A stretch of DNA of 64,000 nt from Falciphora oryzae (Eukaryota > Ascomycota > Sordariomycetes > Magnaporthales > Magnaporthaceae): contig JNVV01000005.1 of assembly GCA_000733355.1 (NCBI GenBank), forward strand, positions 402,371 to 466,370, written 5' to 3'. The notes below the pieces were generated by a model. That model did no database searches. It was not told the DNA's origin and saw only the letters and a list, made by a program, of their open reading frames with translations. The translations under genes and the position numbers were made by a program. The stretch's first letter is position 1. Every line of letters starts with the position of its first letter. Positions 31,743 to 44,367 of the stretch are shown piece after piece.

Positions 31743-33645
31743 TTAGCCGAAGCAGGCCAGTGCCTCCAGCGGCCTATCCCGCCCGCTGTCGATATGGTGC
31801 TCGGGCGTTTCCTGCTGCCTTGTGGCAAAGGTCTCGTTCAGGAACTGCACAAACACGTCGACGTCCTGAGCAGTGCTCATGGGCCCCAGGCTCGCGCGGA
31901 CGACGCCCGTGGGCAGCTGGTTCACCATGCTGAGGCCGTGGGGGCCGCAGTGGTGGCCGGCAGACATGGCCCTCTCGAGCTCCCAGGGCTCGTAGTCCAG
32001 AGCGGTAAAGAGACCACCAGGACAGCAGATGCCTGTGGAAGGAGAAATTACAAAGTGTGTCAGCGTCAACAGGTCCGTTTTCGAGACGCGGGAGTCACGG
32101 AGCGGAAGGAACTCGGGACTTACCTCCAGAGCGGATATATATGCCCTTGCTGTTGGCCACCTCCTCGACCTCGGAATACGGCACGTACGTGCCGTCTGGG
32201 TGCACGACGTTGAAGGCCATGGTGGCCCCCTGTCTGTCCGCGTCACCAAAGGCGGGGCGGCTGCCCTCCTCGTCGCCGTAGATGTGGCAGACGGGCGCAC
32301 CGTTGTGGTGCCTCAGCCCGGCGACTCCCCGGTAGAGGCGTGCGGCCAGGCGGCTGGTGTGCCGCGACACGTTGTCCATGGACCCGTACAGCCGTTGGTG
32401 CACGTCCATGGCCTCGCCCAGCGCCAGGATGCTGTGGAAGGGCAGCGTGCCGTCCTCGAGCCCGTCGTGGATCTTGTACTCGCTCGCCGACGGGGACGAG
32501 GACGAGGACGACGGGGCGGCGGCCTCGTGGCCCTTGGACATGTGCCACGCCTTGCCGACCGCGCCCACCATGGTGACGGTGCCGCCGCCAAAGTACTTAC
32601 GCAGCGTCAGGATGTGGCCCGAGTCGCGGCGCACCACCAGCCCGCCCAGGTCGGGGAACCCGAAGATCTTGTAGAAGGACAGGGCCGTGAAGTCGGGCGC
32701 GGCGTCCGGGTTCTCGAAGACGCCCGCCATGGGCTTGGTCATGGCGAGCGCCGCGGCGTCCAGGAGGCTGTACGTGTTTGCGTGCAGGCCGCGGCCGTTG
32801 CCGCCCGGCCCCTGGCGCAGCTTCCCCGCCCACGAGAGCGGCAGCCGCCGGCCCGACATGTTGGACTGGCCAGGGTAGGCAAACAGGCCGAGGCCGCCGG
32901 CGGCCCGTCGCCGGCCCCTCATGCTGTTCTCCAGGGCGCCGCGGCCCAGGTCGTCGCCGGCAAGCCAGGCCTCGACCTCGACGTCGGACCCGAAGCAGCG
33001 TGCGTGGCTGCTGCTGCCGCCCCCGCCGCCACCGGCCGCGCTGGCGCCGCCGGCCAGCTCGCGGACGCCGACGAGGCTGGTGTGGGAGTCCTTGTGGTAG
33101 CCGTACCAGAAGGAGCCGCTCCAGGTGCGCTCGGCCAGGTCCCGGAAGGCGTCGGCCACGAGCTTGATGGCGGCCGTGGCGTTTGCGACGAAGACGAGGT
33201 CGAAGTGCTCCGGGTCAGCGCCCAGGAACCGGAGCGCCTTGTCCCGGATGTCGTCCACCATGTCCCCCGACACCTTGGCCGGCTCGTTGGCCGAGTGCGG
33301 GTTACCGTATAAGTTTGTCGTCATCTTGTTGGCGAAGGCCTCGACGGTGGAGCGGGCGTATATGGTGGTGCCGCTGTGGTCGAGGTAGATGCCTGGGAAG
33401 AGAGACGACAACGTGACGCCATTGTCAGCCAGCTGGATTCATACATGATGTTTTGCTGTAGGGTAAAGGTGTTGTTGTTGTTGTTGTCGTTGCAACAGGG
33501 CGAATAAGAGAAGAGAGTAGAGAGACTTGAAGCATATAATGCACTCACCCTGGTTCATATGAGGATACTCCCTGTCCCTTAGTGTCTCGACAGCCTCACC
33601 GTAGGGCCCGTCGCTGTACGCGTTGAGACCTGCCGGGAGCAACAT
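31743..33645 (-). CDS. class V aminotransferase, MOCO-sulfurase N-domain type, lacking MOSC
   Basis: Three exons on the minus strand, 33645-33549, 33392-32124 and 32032-31743, give 551 residues. The joins rebuild REYPHMNQGIYLDHSGTTIY and IRSGGICCPGGLF. PLP-fold landmarks are YLDHSGTTIYA, NPHSANEP, VFVANATAAIKLVADAF, the cofactor lysine in SFYKIFGFPDLGGLVVRRD, and a Cys pair near the C-terminus where sulfurases carry the persulfide Cys. Full molybdenum-cofactor sulfurases (hxB/MOCOS type) continue with a MOSC domain, but this frame stops without one. It is probably a sulfurase-like paralogue of unknown substrate, or a cysteine desulfurase-like enzyme. A second in-frame ATG at 33855 would add 70 Arg-rich residues that could be a mitochondrial presequence. 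The shorter start is preferred because family similarity begins just after it. Confidence 0.85.
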
Positions 33646-36600
33646 GACCGCCGGCTGTCTGTAGGTTGACGCCCAGCGACGGAGCGAGTCGCGAGCCGCA
33701 CGCTGACATGCAGCGGCATGCTGCCGGGACGAGACGAGAAGAAGTGGCCTGCTGGGGCTGTTGTGTGCCCTGGGTCGTCTGACGGCATGATCGGTCAACA
33801 GGCACGCCCGAGGCCGCAGGGCCCGGACGGGGCCGTCCAGTCGTACCAGAGCCATCCTGACTCCAGTCTCGGCGGGTATCTTCGCCGGCTGGGGTTCTTC
33901 TTTCTGAAGTATAGGTCTCCAAAAGGCACAACAACAAAGTACAGCACAACAGCAAAGAGATCAGACGAACGGGAGGGGGACCGAGGTCAGGAGGAAGGAT
34001 CTTTTTGGGTAGGGAGTGGAACACGGAGAGGGAAAATCAAGGCAGCCAGTGGATTCCGATTTGTGTGGAAAAAAGAAGTCCGAAAGAGACGCGGTTTATA
34101 GTCCGGCCCGGGCGGGGGGGAGCTGGAGGGATACATCGACGGACTGCCTCCCACCGATCCACCATGTACCTTTGACATGTCGACAAGGGGGCGACGCTAG
34201 CCAGCTTGACGTACGTCGAGATACTACCCAACCCAACCTTGCCTGCCGCCATCCCATCCCACCCCCCGGTACCGAAACCCTCCCCTCCGCACCCGCAGCA
34301 GCAGCAGCTGTGACGACGTGGAAAAGGGTTCTAGTCTCGACCCAGAAAGGTATGCTGCTGGGCCCGGCCATCATGCATGGCTATACTGTGGTTGGGCGGC
34401 ACTCCCTTCCCCACCATACCCTCATTGGCAACCTCGGGGAGAGGGAGAGGAGGGGGGAGAGACGAGGGTGGTGCCTAGGAAGCTGCAGGTTGGCGAATGC
34501 TGACCGGGTGTAGGCGAGGCCGGCTGTGGGCAACCCCGTCGCTCTCGTCTGTCGTTGGCGAGCTTCAACTCCACGCCACCCCCAACGGACGATCTGGGCA
34601 CATTCCGTTCGTTTCCCTCCTTTACCGCTTGGTGTGCGCACCCCAGCGGCAAATTCGGGTTGCGTCAAAATAANNNNNNNNNNNNNNNNNNNNNNNNNNN
34701 NNNNNNNNNNNNNNNNNNNNNNNNNNNNNNNNNNNNNNNNNNNNNNNNNNNNNNNNNNNNNNNNNNNNNNNNNNNNNNNNNNNNNNNNNNNNNNNNNNNN
34801 NNNNNNNNNNNNNNNNNNNNNNNNNNNNNNNNNNNNNNNNNNNNNNNNNNNNNNNNNNNNNNNNNNNNNNNNNNGGTTGGAGGGAAAAAGAAAAAAGAGG
34901 AGACGAGGAGGGAGGAGGGAGGTGGTGTGTGGAAGGGTATTCACGATAGGTAACGACGAAAGCTGAGCAGCACGCCCGCAGTAGCTCGAAACGAGTGAGA
35001 AGCATCCATGCAGGACAGACGAGGTAGACTCGAAGGTAAATTTACCAGCCGGACTGATCATAGCGTGCCGCGTCCCAGTTTGGACTCCGGGTTCAGCGGC
35101 CGAAAGCGGCGGCCCAACCTCTGACCTGCCGCCGATAACATGCGGCAAAAGAAGACAGCGCTAGAGAACTTTCCCACTTTCGTCTCGTCCCTCCCCCTCC
35201 CCTTGCTCTCGGTTTCTTGCTGGAAGAGGCAAGTAATCAAGGGAGGGCAACAGTGCGGAACGCGTGGCGATATCCGGCCGGCCATTCGTCCCCACCAGTT
35301 ACTTCGGATACCATCATCAAGCACCAGCTCCCACCGCCAGGAACAGCAATAATACTACTAGTGCTGTCCAAAACAGACAGGGACAGATGAGCCGGAATCC
35401 TGACCAAGCCCATGGCTTCTCTAGAAAAGAAAAGGGTTATCATACCCCAATCGCCAAGCTGAGTCAGGGCGAGGGATCCCTCGGAGTTGTTTGGGGGCCG
35501 CGAGGAGGCATGAGCTAGGTTTGCCTTACGAGATTGCAACCCAACCACAAGCACCTCACAAGCCACACTGGGCAGAGGGGCAAGACAGGGAACGGACAAA
35601 CAAGAAATGTTTGTGACGGAGAGTATCAAACGCACTGCAGTCGGGGTTGCATGAAGGACGTGGTCAGGAGGAGGAGATATCTGGGCAACAAGAGACCTGC
35701 AAGAGGCTTGCAGTGGTCGTAGGACTGAAAAGCCTCAAGGGTGGGTCCAAAGGCACCGGTCAAGTCAAATTCCCTTTTGGGTTGGTCTTCTTATACAAAT
35801 GCGGAAAGAAACACGTGGGGTCCGCGGCGCGGTGAAGTGCGGTGAGCCCGAATGGTGCAGGCGCGGCGGGGGGAGGCATATTGTTGGCATCGTCGTCCGT
35901 GGCCGCAGAGCCACGAAAGGACGGGCATACCGTGTTTGTGATGTCCGCCATAGGTGGTCGCACAGCATTATCCCCAGACGAATAGAAGATGGTTGCGGAC
36001 CGCAGGCTAAGACGGTGATATTGGAGCCGCTAGGCTGGAAGAGGCTTATACTGAGGAACAAAGGGCATCCGCTTCTGAGGTGCAAGGAAACAACGGACGA
36101 AGCAGGTAGGTAGGATGGGAGGCAGGAGGACAGCGGGCACGAGAGAAGACGGGGACCGTCATAGAATATGGTTCATGGAAAGTGCAACGACGCCTCCTTG
36201 TGGCATTTCCTCGGCCCCTCTCGCCCACGGGACGACGGTGGGTTTTGTCGATACCTCTTCGGGTACCTTGGCTTCATGGGCGGTGGGCAAGGTGGCAAGT
36301 GTACCCTCACCGGTACACATTTCGGGCCCGTCTCGAGACGATCCCTCGAGAATACCCCTCTCTTGGGCACCGCAGCGTGCGCAGAACCAGGCTCACGGTG
36401 TGCGCTTGCATATGTCCGAAGTAGGCCACGGGCGTCGCTGTCGCAGTGGGCAGACGCCCGCAAGAGGGGCCAACCCCGGATTTCGGCATGGCCCCGGGGC
36501 GTCGGATTCGGCGGCTGTACATAGGTAGGTAAGCGAGAGTGTGAGCGATCTGGAAGTCGACTGGCCCGTCTCTATCTCTGTGGGGGGACAATGACACGGT

Positions 36601-37988
36601 GCGTGAATGTGACGGGCCGGGCAATTGGCCGGGCAGTTCCGCCCGGGAGGGGGTGCGCAAGCCCAGGCCCGTTGGCTGGCCATGGCATGGTTAGCCAGAG
36701 AGGGTATGTATGTTGGCAGCTCACGATGTGTCCTGCCCGTGCCCTGCCCGCCCCTTGTCGACAGACCAGGCCAGTGATGCACGCTTGCGCAAGACGTGGC
36801 CAACTAGAGTGACAGCTCGCGCTAGCTTGCGTCCTCTAGACGGTAACGACGTGGCTGGTCGGTCGGGTGGAGAGTCTTCGGACCTTCCTCGTGCGGCGCA
36901 GTGCAGGCAGCGAGCGTTGCTGGTGTGCGGCGCAATGGTAGTAGAAAGAAAGTAGAAGGAGGGTCAGAGACAGAGAGAAAAAGCAAAAAGTGTGACGAGG
37001 AGCACACACTAAATGGGCCAGCGCGCGGGTGCTGCAAGGGACGCAGGGACGCCCGCCCGCGTGCTCTTCTGTGACTTGACAGCGGCAAGCGGCGGCATCA
37101 AGGCAGGACCCGATCGTTGCAGCTCAGGCCCCAGGCTGTGAATGGATGGAGGGCGAGATGGATGGAAGCGTGACCGTCGAGATGCCAGCTTGGAACCAAA
37201 AGGACGGGTCTCCAAAAGAGTCCATTGGAAATTCTGCAGAAAGATTGGCCAGGAGCGGGGGATCAATCACAGGACTTGCCGAATTGATCCGCGGTGCGTC
37301 TCAGGTCGCACGGGCCAGCAGGCGCCCCCTCCAAAGAGCAGCCCCAGATACCGGGGTCCCCCTGCTTGTCAAGCCAGGCTCGTGACCCAGACGACGCCCT
37401 CGTGCTGGCCACTCAGGCCGTGTCTCACCAGGTCGCAAAGTCACACCGCTCCCCAATAGCTGAGGACATCGCAGACGAGCGACGGCACAATATCCACTCC
37501 GCGTGCATAAAACAGCATTGACAGACATCAACGGCCTTCCCTTAGCCGTTTTCTGGAATTAGAACTATCTATTCATGGTATCACTTTTGAACTAAACCCG
37601 TGCTCCCATGTGACAAGGCAACCAGCCAATTAACATTACAGCCCTCCTCCGCCGCCGCCCCGTTGTCTCACGAGGCAGCTGATACTCTCTGCTGATAGGC
37701 GAGGCTGTCGAGCCTTGCCCGACTAGACAGAGAGCTGAAAGATAAGGAGAAAGGGGAGAAGAAGGAGGTGTAAGAAAAACAAACCCCAAAAGCCGTCTCT
37801 AGCCGATGCGTTGTTCTTCAACCTATCTGGCCGAGAAGAGATGAGGTCAACCCCGATCCTTTTGACGCCAGACGCCGCTCTTCCCACGCAACCCCCAATG
37901 TTTTTTTTTTTTTTTTTTTTTTTTCTTGTCTGTTTCATCTTCGAAGCCCCCAAGTCATTATCTCCGAAAGCTTCCCTCCGTGTGCTGA
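33646..37988. other. long gene-poor region with assembly gap
   Basis: About 4.3 kb without a recognisable gene on either strand. Many overlapping open frames of 60-140 codons exist, but none shows a domain, membrane pattern or consistent splice structure. A poly-T run sits at about 37901-37924, just downstream of the superoxide dismutase gene. The N run removes some sequence. Confidence 0.55.
34674..34874. other. assembly gap (N run)
   Basis: 201 consecutive N inside the gene-poor region. Confidence 1.
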
Positions 37989-39042
37989 TTAGACGCCGAA
38001 AGCGACGGCCACGAACATAGCCACGGCTCCAGCCGCCGTGGCCATGCCAGGCAGCGCAGCACCGGCAGTCACGGGCATGGAAATGGCCGGGGACGGGGTG
38101 CCCGTGGTGTTGGAGGGCGTGGTCGGGGCCGGGCTGCTGGTCGGCGAGGCGGCCAGAGTAGACGAGGCGACCGTCGTAGACGACTCGCAGTCGTCCATTG
38201 TGGGCTTGGGAGCAGGGCTGCCACCCGAGCCGCCCTCAACCTTCTTGAAGTTGGCACAGCTGATGCGGGTCTTGTTGGCATAGTGCAGCACGAAGCTGCG
38301 GTTGCCAAAGTAGGCGCCGATGCCCTCGAGAGTCGACGCGTACTTGTCCGTGAACGTGGCCACGAAGGGGTCCGACTTCACCTCACCCCACTTGCCGCTC
38401 AGGTCGCCGACCTCGCACGTTGCCGGAGCCGACGAGTTGCAAGGCGGGTTCTCGCCGCGGAGGAAGGGGTCCAGGTGCGCCAGCGTGGCGGTGCAGTTGC
38501 CATCCTCGGGAGCCGGCGCGGCGTGAAGGTGGTACTCTAGTGGTTGATTGGTCAGTATCGTTCTCTCTTCTTCTTTTGCTTTTCTCTTTCTTTATACGGC
38601 ATAGATTATGCGGGCCATTGTCCCATCTAGTGGATGGTACACATAACGAAATAATCAGGGGGGGTTGGACTCACTGAAAGGGCCGCCCTCCTTGGGGAGG
38701 TTGGAGAAGTGGACGTTGAACATGACGCCGACGCCGTCGGGGCTGGCGACAGCCGAGATGTGACCCTTGGCATTGCCGCCCTCGGCATAGGCGGAGCCCT
38801 TGGTGAAGGCAACCTCGGGTAGGGTTGCAACATAGACAGCGCCAGGGGGGTTGTTGGAGATAACCAGAGCGTCGCCGAGTTTCTGCATTCGCACACGTGT
38901 TAGCAAGCACGGTCAGGGCTGTGCGTGTTCTCAACAGCAAAGTGTGGGAGCAGGAGAAACATACACCGGTGGCAGAGGTGTCCTGGGCGCTGGCGCCGAT
39001 GGTGGCGGTGGCCAGGATGGTGGCGATGGCCTTGATCTGCAT
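37989..39042 (-). CDS. secreted GPI-anchored Cu-only superoxide dismutase-like protein
   Basis: Three exons on the minus strand, 39042-38965, 38882-38675 and 38536-37989, give 277 residues. A signal peptide (ATILATATIGASA) is followed by a Cu/Zn-SOD-like fold: GVGVMFNVHFSNLP, then KYHLH, CTATLAHLDPF, CEVGDLSGKWG and FVLHYANKTRISCANF. The four copper ligands are present (His98, His100, His116, His180), as is the active-site Arg (186). The zinc-site sequence of ordinary Cu/Zn-SOD is absent, as in the fungal Sod4/5/6 class of cell-surface Cu-only enzymes. A Ser/Thr/Pro-rich stalk and a hydrophobic tail (ATAAGAVAMFVAVAFGV) indicate a GPI anchor. The family converts superoxide at the cell wall, in defence against or signalling by reactive oxygen. 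Confidence 0.9.
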
Positions 39043-42000
39043 CGTTGCGGTCTAAACTGTGCTTCCTGTATGGGGATGAGGGAATAGGTGGATGGTGCGC
39101 GGTTCTAGGTTGCCGTGGTTGTGGCCTTGGGGATGCCAGGTGGTTGGTCTATGAGGAGGCTGGTCGGTGGCCGGGCGTTGGTGGAAGAGGGACGACAGAT
39201 GGGTATGAAGTGAGGGAGGACCGGAAGCGGAGGGAGAGGCGGCGAGGAAATGATGTTTATAACGGAGGCAGCGGCGAAGGTGCTGGAGGGAGGAAATAAA
39301 GGATTGGGTGACAGGGGTGCGGCAGCCAAGGTACCTCCTACTCGTGTACCACTCAATGAAAGGAGGGCGGCGGGCAGCAATGTTGGATGGGGGCACAGGC
39401 TTGGGATCAAAGGGCGGACGGGGACGTGTCAGGTCGCGCAAGTGCTGCCAACGACTAGTAGCATGTCAGACTCCCTGATATTCCATCGGGGAGGGCCGCT
39501 GGCAAACAGACGAGAAGATGCCGCATCATTCATTCGAGGCGCAAGGACCTTAGATGCGACCAAGCATGCCCAGACTGCGCGGTGGCAGCCCAGCCCGTCC
39601 ATCGCCCTGCCGGAAGGGCGGCAAGGCGGACGCGGCATTCATTGAAGAATCACTAACACGTCACTCTGTGAGGGGGACGGGGTCGCGCCCCTCCAGAAAG
39701 GGCGGGCAGGGATGGCTAAGGCTGGCCGGTACCTGCAGTCACATTTTTAGTACGGGGGCCTTGTCCCCACACCACCCGATAGCGGGAGCGGCTTCACCAA
39801 GCAAGGAGGCGGCAGCTGCTGGCTGCGAACGAAACGAGGAGGCGCGGCGTGGCTCAAGTGGTGAAGAGAGCAGCTCTTGCCTCCATTGTAGCTCGATGCT
39901 CTCCCTCCCGCCTACCCACCCCAAAAAAAGGTCATCCAAGATTGCCCCACCCCTGCTCAGGCTTGGCGATGGGGTGGCGCTGGCGATCATTTCCCTCCTG
40001 TCCATTCAACGGCGGGCCTGCACCCGAAGCCTCTTGCGCAATCAATTTGCTTCGCAAGCGGTAGCCGCACACCGCCGGCCACCGCAGGCAACGGAAGCAA
40101 ACAAATTGGTGAATGACTTGGGGAGCTTCTCGCGGCCAGTGAAATCTGCGGGACAAAGCATGCCAGGTTCCGCCGTGCCGGTTTCGTGCAATCATTTCCC
40201 GTGAATTCCCATGTTAACAGGCGACGCGTTCCGCAGGGATCTGCCTTGTGCGGAGGTGCTCGCTTCCTGCTTCCTGCAGGTGCCGCATTTTCAGGTTTCC
40301 CCAGACCTGAGCTTTCCATGGGTTATCGCATCGTCTGTGCGAGCAGCGTCCAGCACACATTCACACCACCACACCCCTAAGCTCCCTAAGCTAAGGTGCT
40401 AAGCCTACGCAAGTGTGCTATCCCTTTTTTGAAATCTCCTTGGCCGTCAGCCTCTGCGGCCACAGGCTTTTTGTTCTTTTCTTCTTCTCTTCTCTTTAGC
40501 CCTAGTGCTTGCTTCTTTGGAACCTGCCTCAAATTCGCCTATTGCTTGCAGGCATCCACGCCCCCCTGCACATCGCGCCCGCAGGTTGAGTGCCCTGGGC
40601 AACGGGGATGCGATAGGCTCCGTTTGGCCAGCCAGCCACGCAGGGCCCCTGTGCCGACTCCCGACAAATTATTGCGACTGCATTCTGACTGGCTGAGCCC
40701 AAGTCTTGGATGTTTCGTTTCTTCGGTATCCCTGCAGAGAGGCTGGAGGTACGGGCGTAGGTGCGCGGCTACTCGCACCCTGGCACTATCGAAATCTCGT
40801 AATGGGAGGCCAACGCAGCGGCTGTCACGGCTGCGACGGCAGTTTTGTTCTTGTTTTTTTTTCGCCTTGGGCTGAGCACAGCAGCCTGCGAGAAAGCCGC
40901 AGGGACCCTTCAATATCGGGTGTGCTAGCGCCGTCTTCCCATCCCAACTTCAAGACGTGGGCTTCCGCGGTCCGTGGAGGGGTGCCAACCCAAAGTTAGG
41001 ATGCCAGTCAAAATCTTCGTCCGACGTCGTTGGCATCCAAATTGTCCCGAGAGGGACGCGGTCGTGGCTCTTGGAGGAGCAGAAAGGTGTTGCACAGCCT
41101 GTCTGCAGGTGCTCACAAATGTCCGCGACCTGTCGGAATCTTCCACTCCCTGGCTGCGACTAAGCGCGGAGACTGAAGCTATCCCCACTTGGGCTACCCG
41201 CTCGCGTTCTTCGCACATTAGTGCAAAAAAAAAAAAACCATCCATCATCCCAAAAGACAGCCTGCAGCAGAACCAATGCATGTACGACGTGCGCTTCTAC
41301 GCTGCCAACAGACGCAAGAACGTTATGCTATTAGTTGGGCTGGCCGACGTCGACAGGCTGGCTCCTGGAGGAAGCATCGTGGCGTCTCCTTTCCCGGTGC
41401 CTGGTGGTCATGTTGGCATGCCCAGAAGACAGCGTGCACGGCTTACACGGTTGGTTGAAGTCCAGGCTCGGCCCCGCAGATGCCTGGGGATGGTCACTCC
41501 ACCACTCCACCGCCTCCACCGGACTCTCCAGACCCAATCGCTGATGTTGGTGATCCCCAAAGTGGCGGGTAGTCGTGGAGATCAAGCTCTTCACGACGGA
41601 GTCTGGGCCGTTGGCGCCCGACTTTTCCATGCTACCTCACAGACATGTACCTCTCGACACAGGGTGGTTTCTCGCCTCCCGAGCGAGAGTCGTGGGCGAA
41701 TGGCGACGATTGCTCCCCCTTTGATGAATCACCTCGTGTGCAAGAGCATCACGGCGGGCGGGGACCGTCGCTGATCAGTTCGGTCTTGTTTCCGGTTTTA
41801 CCCCTTTCGTATTCCCAGTCGAACAGGTATCCTACCGGCTGTGGGCTGCAGAAGCTTACCCTGCCATTAACCTCGGATTCTCGGAGTGTGTCTTCCTCCC
41901 AAGATCCACGGCGTTTGCCGACGACTACCCGCTTCTGCGCACATCGCCGGCCTCGGGGCGGAGGATACCTAGATGACGAGAGAAGGATGCTGCAATATCG

Positions 42001-43319
42001 ACGCGTGTCTACTTGCAGAGTACTCTGCCAGTGAGGATACTGTCTGACTACCAACCTGCATCGTGTGTGATGACCTCGACCCTGCGTTTGTGCCGTTTCA
42101 TCGCAGACCTCACCCGGCCGAGTGGTGCCAGTGTGGTGGTATCCGAGCAAACGCCCCCGCCTGTTGGTTGCAGTTCACGATGCGACTGGAATCCTCCGTG
42201 CCTTATGGATTCTCTCATGCCAAAACCCAGCAAACACCCACGTGGGGTGGGACCAGCAGTGCTTAGCCGCATGGTTCGAAACACGGTCACGGCTCTGTGC
42301 GCAATTGGCCAGGGGCTTGGGGTTGTTTGAATGGGTGACACCTCTCCCGAGAGCAAGCCCCCTCCGGATCACTCTGCATGCCAAACCCCAACATTGATCG
42401 GGGTTTTCATTCTCGACAGGTCGTGAGCCTCCCTCCCTGTGTCTTGTGTGCGAGGGATGCGCCGGTCCTTGCCATCCCATACCCGTAAAACACAAACGGC
42501 CATCGGAATGCGCAATGAGACTCGCTATGTCAAGGGGTAAGGGTGACTTGATTATTCACAGGGAGGTACCTGGGTTGAAGGCGTCGACTTCAGTTTACCT
42601 GCTATTACCGAGGGGTCATGGTCTCATCCCATCTCTATCAACAAAGCTTGACTCTTTTGATAAACGTGCGGCAGCGGGCGCCAGGGCGGTTGTCCATATT
42701 TTCAGGTGAGCGGCGTATGCAGAACCCGTGTCTGTTCACCTCGGCTTTGACTGAGGTCAGGGGGTTTCGAGCAATGGTGAATCAACCCCTTCCGGGTTTG
42801 GGGGCAAGGAAGTTCGGGTGAACCTTTGTTTAGCGGCAGTCCATTGAAAAGCTTGGCCGAGAGTTTGTCTGCGACGACGATTCAATCAACCTCAGGTCGC
42901 TGATCAGTGAAAACCGCAACGCCAGCTCTGAGAGCTTCCATGCAGCCCGTCGAGGAAGCGAGCTGTAGCTGATGGTGGGGACCGAGCTGGGTCGAATGTG
43001 GATCTGAACGGGTGGGACTTCCCGTTCTTCTCGTAGTCAATGAGACGCCAATTGGAGCTACACCCCACGACGCACGTGCCAAGTCCATGCATCCAAGTGA
43101 CCGCGTGTCCGTTTGAGCTGCCGAGCTTCTAATCTTGACGACGAGGTTCAACCAGTGACGACGAGGTTCAACCAGTGACGACGACGGCGACGACTACAGC
43201 GACAACGACGAACTCCCGACAGGCTGGCCACCTCGGAACTCCGCCACACGCAGCGTCCCTCCGACGGGCCGATCCTGAACCCGAATTGACGCACCAACAA
43301 CCGCCCTAAACCACACACA
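39043..43319. other. long gene-poor region
   Basis: About 4.3 kb. The first 250 bases are the superoxide dismutase promoter and the last 200 are the OST2 leader. Between them I find no recognisable protein. The longest frame (40974-41774) runs through a poly-A stretch and shows no domain. A tRNA-like A/B-box pair lies near 39850-39900. Confidence 0.55.
43136..43175. repeat. 20-base direct tandem duplication
   Basis: Unit TGACGACGAGGTTCAACCAG occurs twice without a spacer, followed by a partial third (TGACGACGA). It lies about 145 bases upstream of the OST2 start codon, in its promoter or 5' leader. Confidence 0.95.
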
Positions 43320-44022
43320 ATGGCACCGAAGCGCAACGCAAACCCGTCGGCGAAGGAGACGGCGGCTGCTTCTCCCGCTCCTGCTGCTGCTGCTCCCGCC
43401 GTGGTCCAGACTCCCTCCAAGCCCGCAAAGGCGGCACCAGCCTCGTCCCGCCAGGGCTGGGACCAGATCGTCAACAACGTCGTCGGCTACTACCAAAAGT
43501 CGACGCCCCAGCGCACAAAGCTGATCGACGTCTTCCTGGCCTTCCTCGTCGTCGTCGGCGTCCTCCAGTTCCTCTACTGCGTCCTGGCCGGAAACTACGT
43601 GCGCAGCCCTCCCTGGCCTACCCCCTAGGCACACTGGACTTTCTCTTGCTACTTTTGCTGACTTTTGGGCGTCTGCTATGACAACAGCCCTTCAATGCCT
43701 TCCTCTCGGGCTTCTCCGCTACCGTAGGGCAGTTCGTCTTGACTGGTGAGTCGCATACATGCCCTCCCCTCCGGAACAGTAGGAGTTCTTGACGCTAAAG
43801 TGCATGTGTAACAAATAGTCTCGCTCCGGATCCAAGCCAACGAATCGAACGCATCCGACTTCCCCTCGATTTCTCCAGAGAGGTATGGGTGCTCATAATT
43901 CCCCGACTCCTCTCCTCTTCCTGAAGTGCATCTAACCCGCCTCGGAAATTTTCAGGGCATTTGCCGACTACGTTGTAGGCAGCCTGATTCTTCATTTCTT
44001 CTGCGTCAACTTCATCAACTAG
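43320..44022 (+). CDS. OST2: oligosaccharyltransferase subunit Ost2/DAD1
   Basis: Four exons, 43320-43598, 43688-43745, 43819-43882 and 43956-44022, give 155 residues. After an Ala/Pro-rich N-terminal extension of about 45 residues the DAD1 core follows: STPQRTKLIDVFLAFLVVVG, LQFLYCVLAGNY, PFNAFLSGFSATVGQFVLT, VSLRIQAN, and FADYVVGSLILHFFCVNFIN at the very C-terminus. There are three membrane segments. It is an essential small subunit of the ER complex that transfers N-glycans to nascent proteins. Three introns lie at conserved-looking places with all phases closing. The uncorrected first frame would end prematurely after VRSPPWPTP, so the splicing is required. Confidence 0.95.
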
Positions 44023-44367
44023 TGTGCCACGTACGGGGTAGGCGATGGGAGATAGGATAGGCCGCAAAAGCCTGCCGAAAACAAAAACGCAGAGCGAACA
44101 GGCGAAGCATTCAAGACCAGGCGCCGCGAATGCACGGCTGTACAGATATCATGGTGAAAAAGAAACAGAAGCCATTTCCGAAGAAGGCGTCCATAAACAT
44201 ATCGGGCCACCATTGAAACAAACCTGTGGGTTGTAAACAGCTTTCTGATTCGAGAGCTCTATATCTCTAGCTCTTTGTCACCGATTTATCGAAGTGAAAA
44301 AGGGGGCGGTACAGAACAATGCTATGAGTGGCACCAAAGACAAAAGGCTGTGACGTCAGGTTTCCGC
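44023..44367. other. convergent spacer between OST2 and GRASP
   Basis: It holds the two 3' ends and no gene signal. Confidence 0.8.

Noticed and set aside
32029..33312. 427-codon plus-strand open frame
   Set aside because: Antisense to the aminotransferase gene, with no signature of its own and crossing its splice sites.
36115..36528. 137-codon open frame at 36 kb
   Set aside because: No motif, a competing open frame on each strand, and composition like the surrounding non-coding DNA.
40974..41774. 266-codon plus-strand open frame in the gene-poor region
   Set aside because: It crosses a poly-A run (Lys run), has no domain or membrane pattern, and overlaps equally long frames on both strands.
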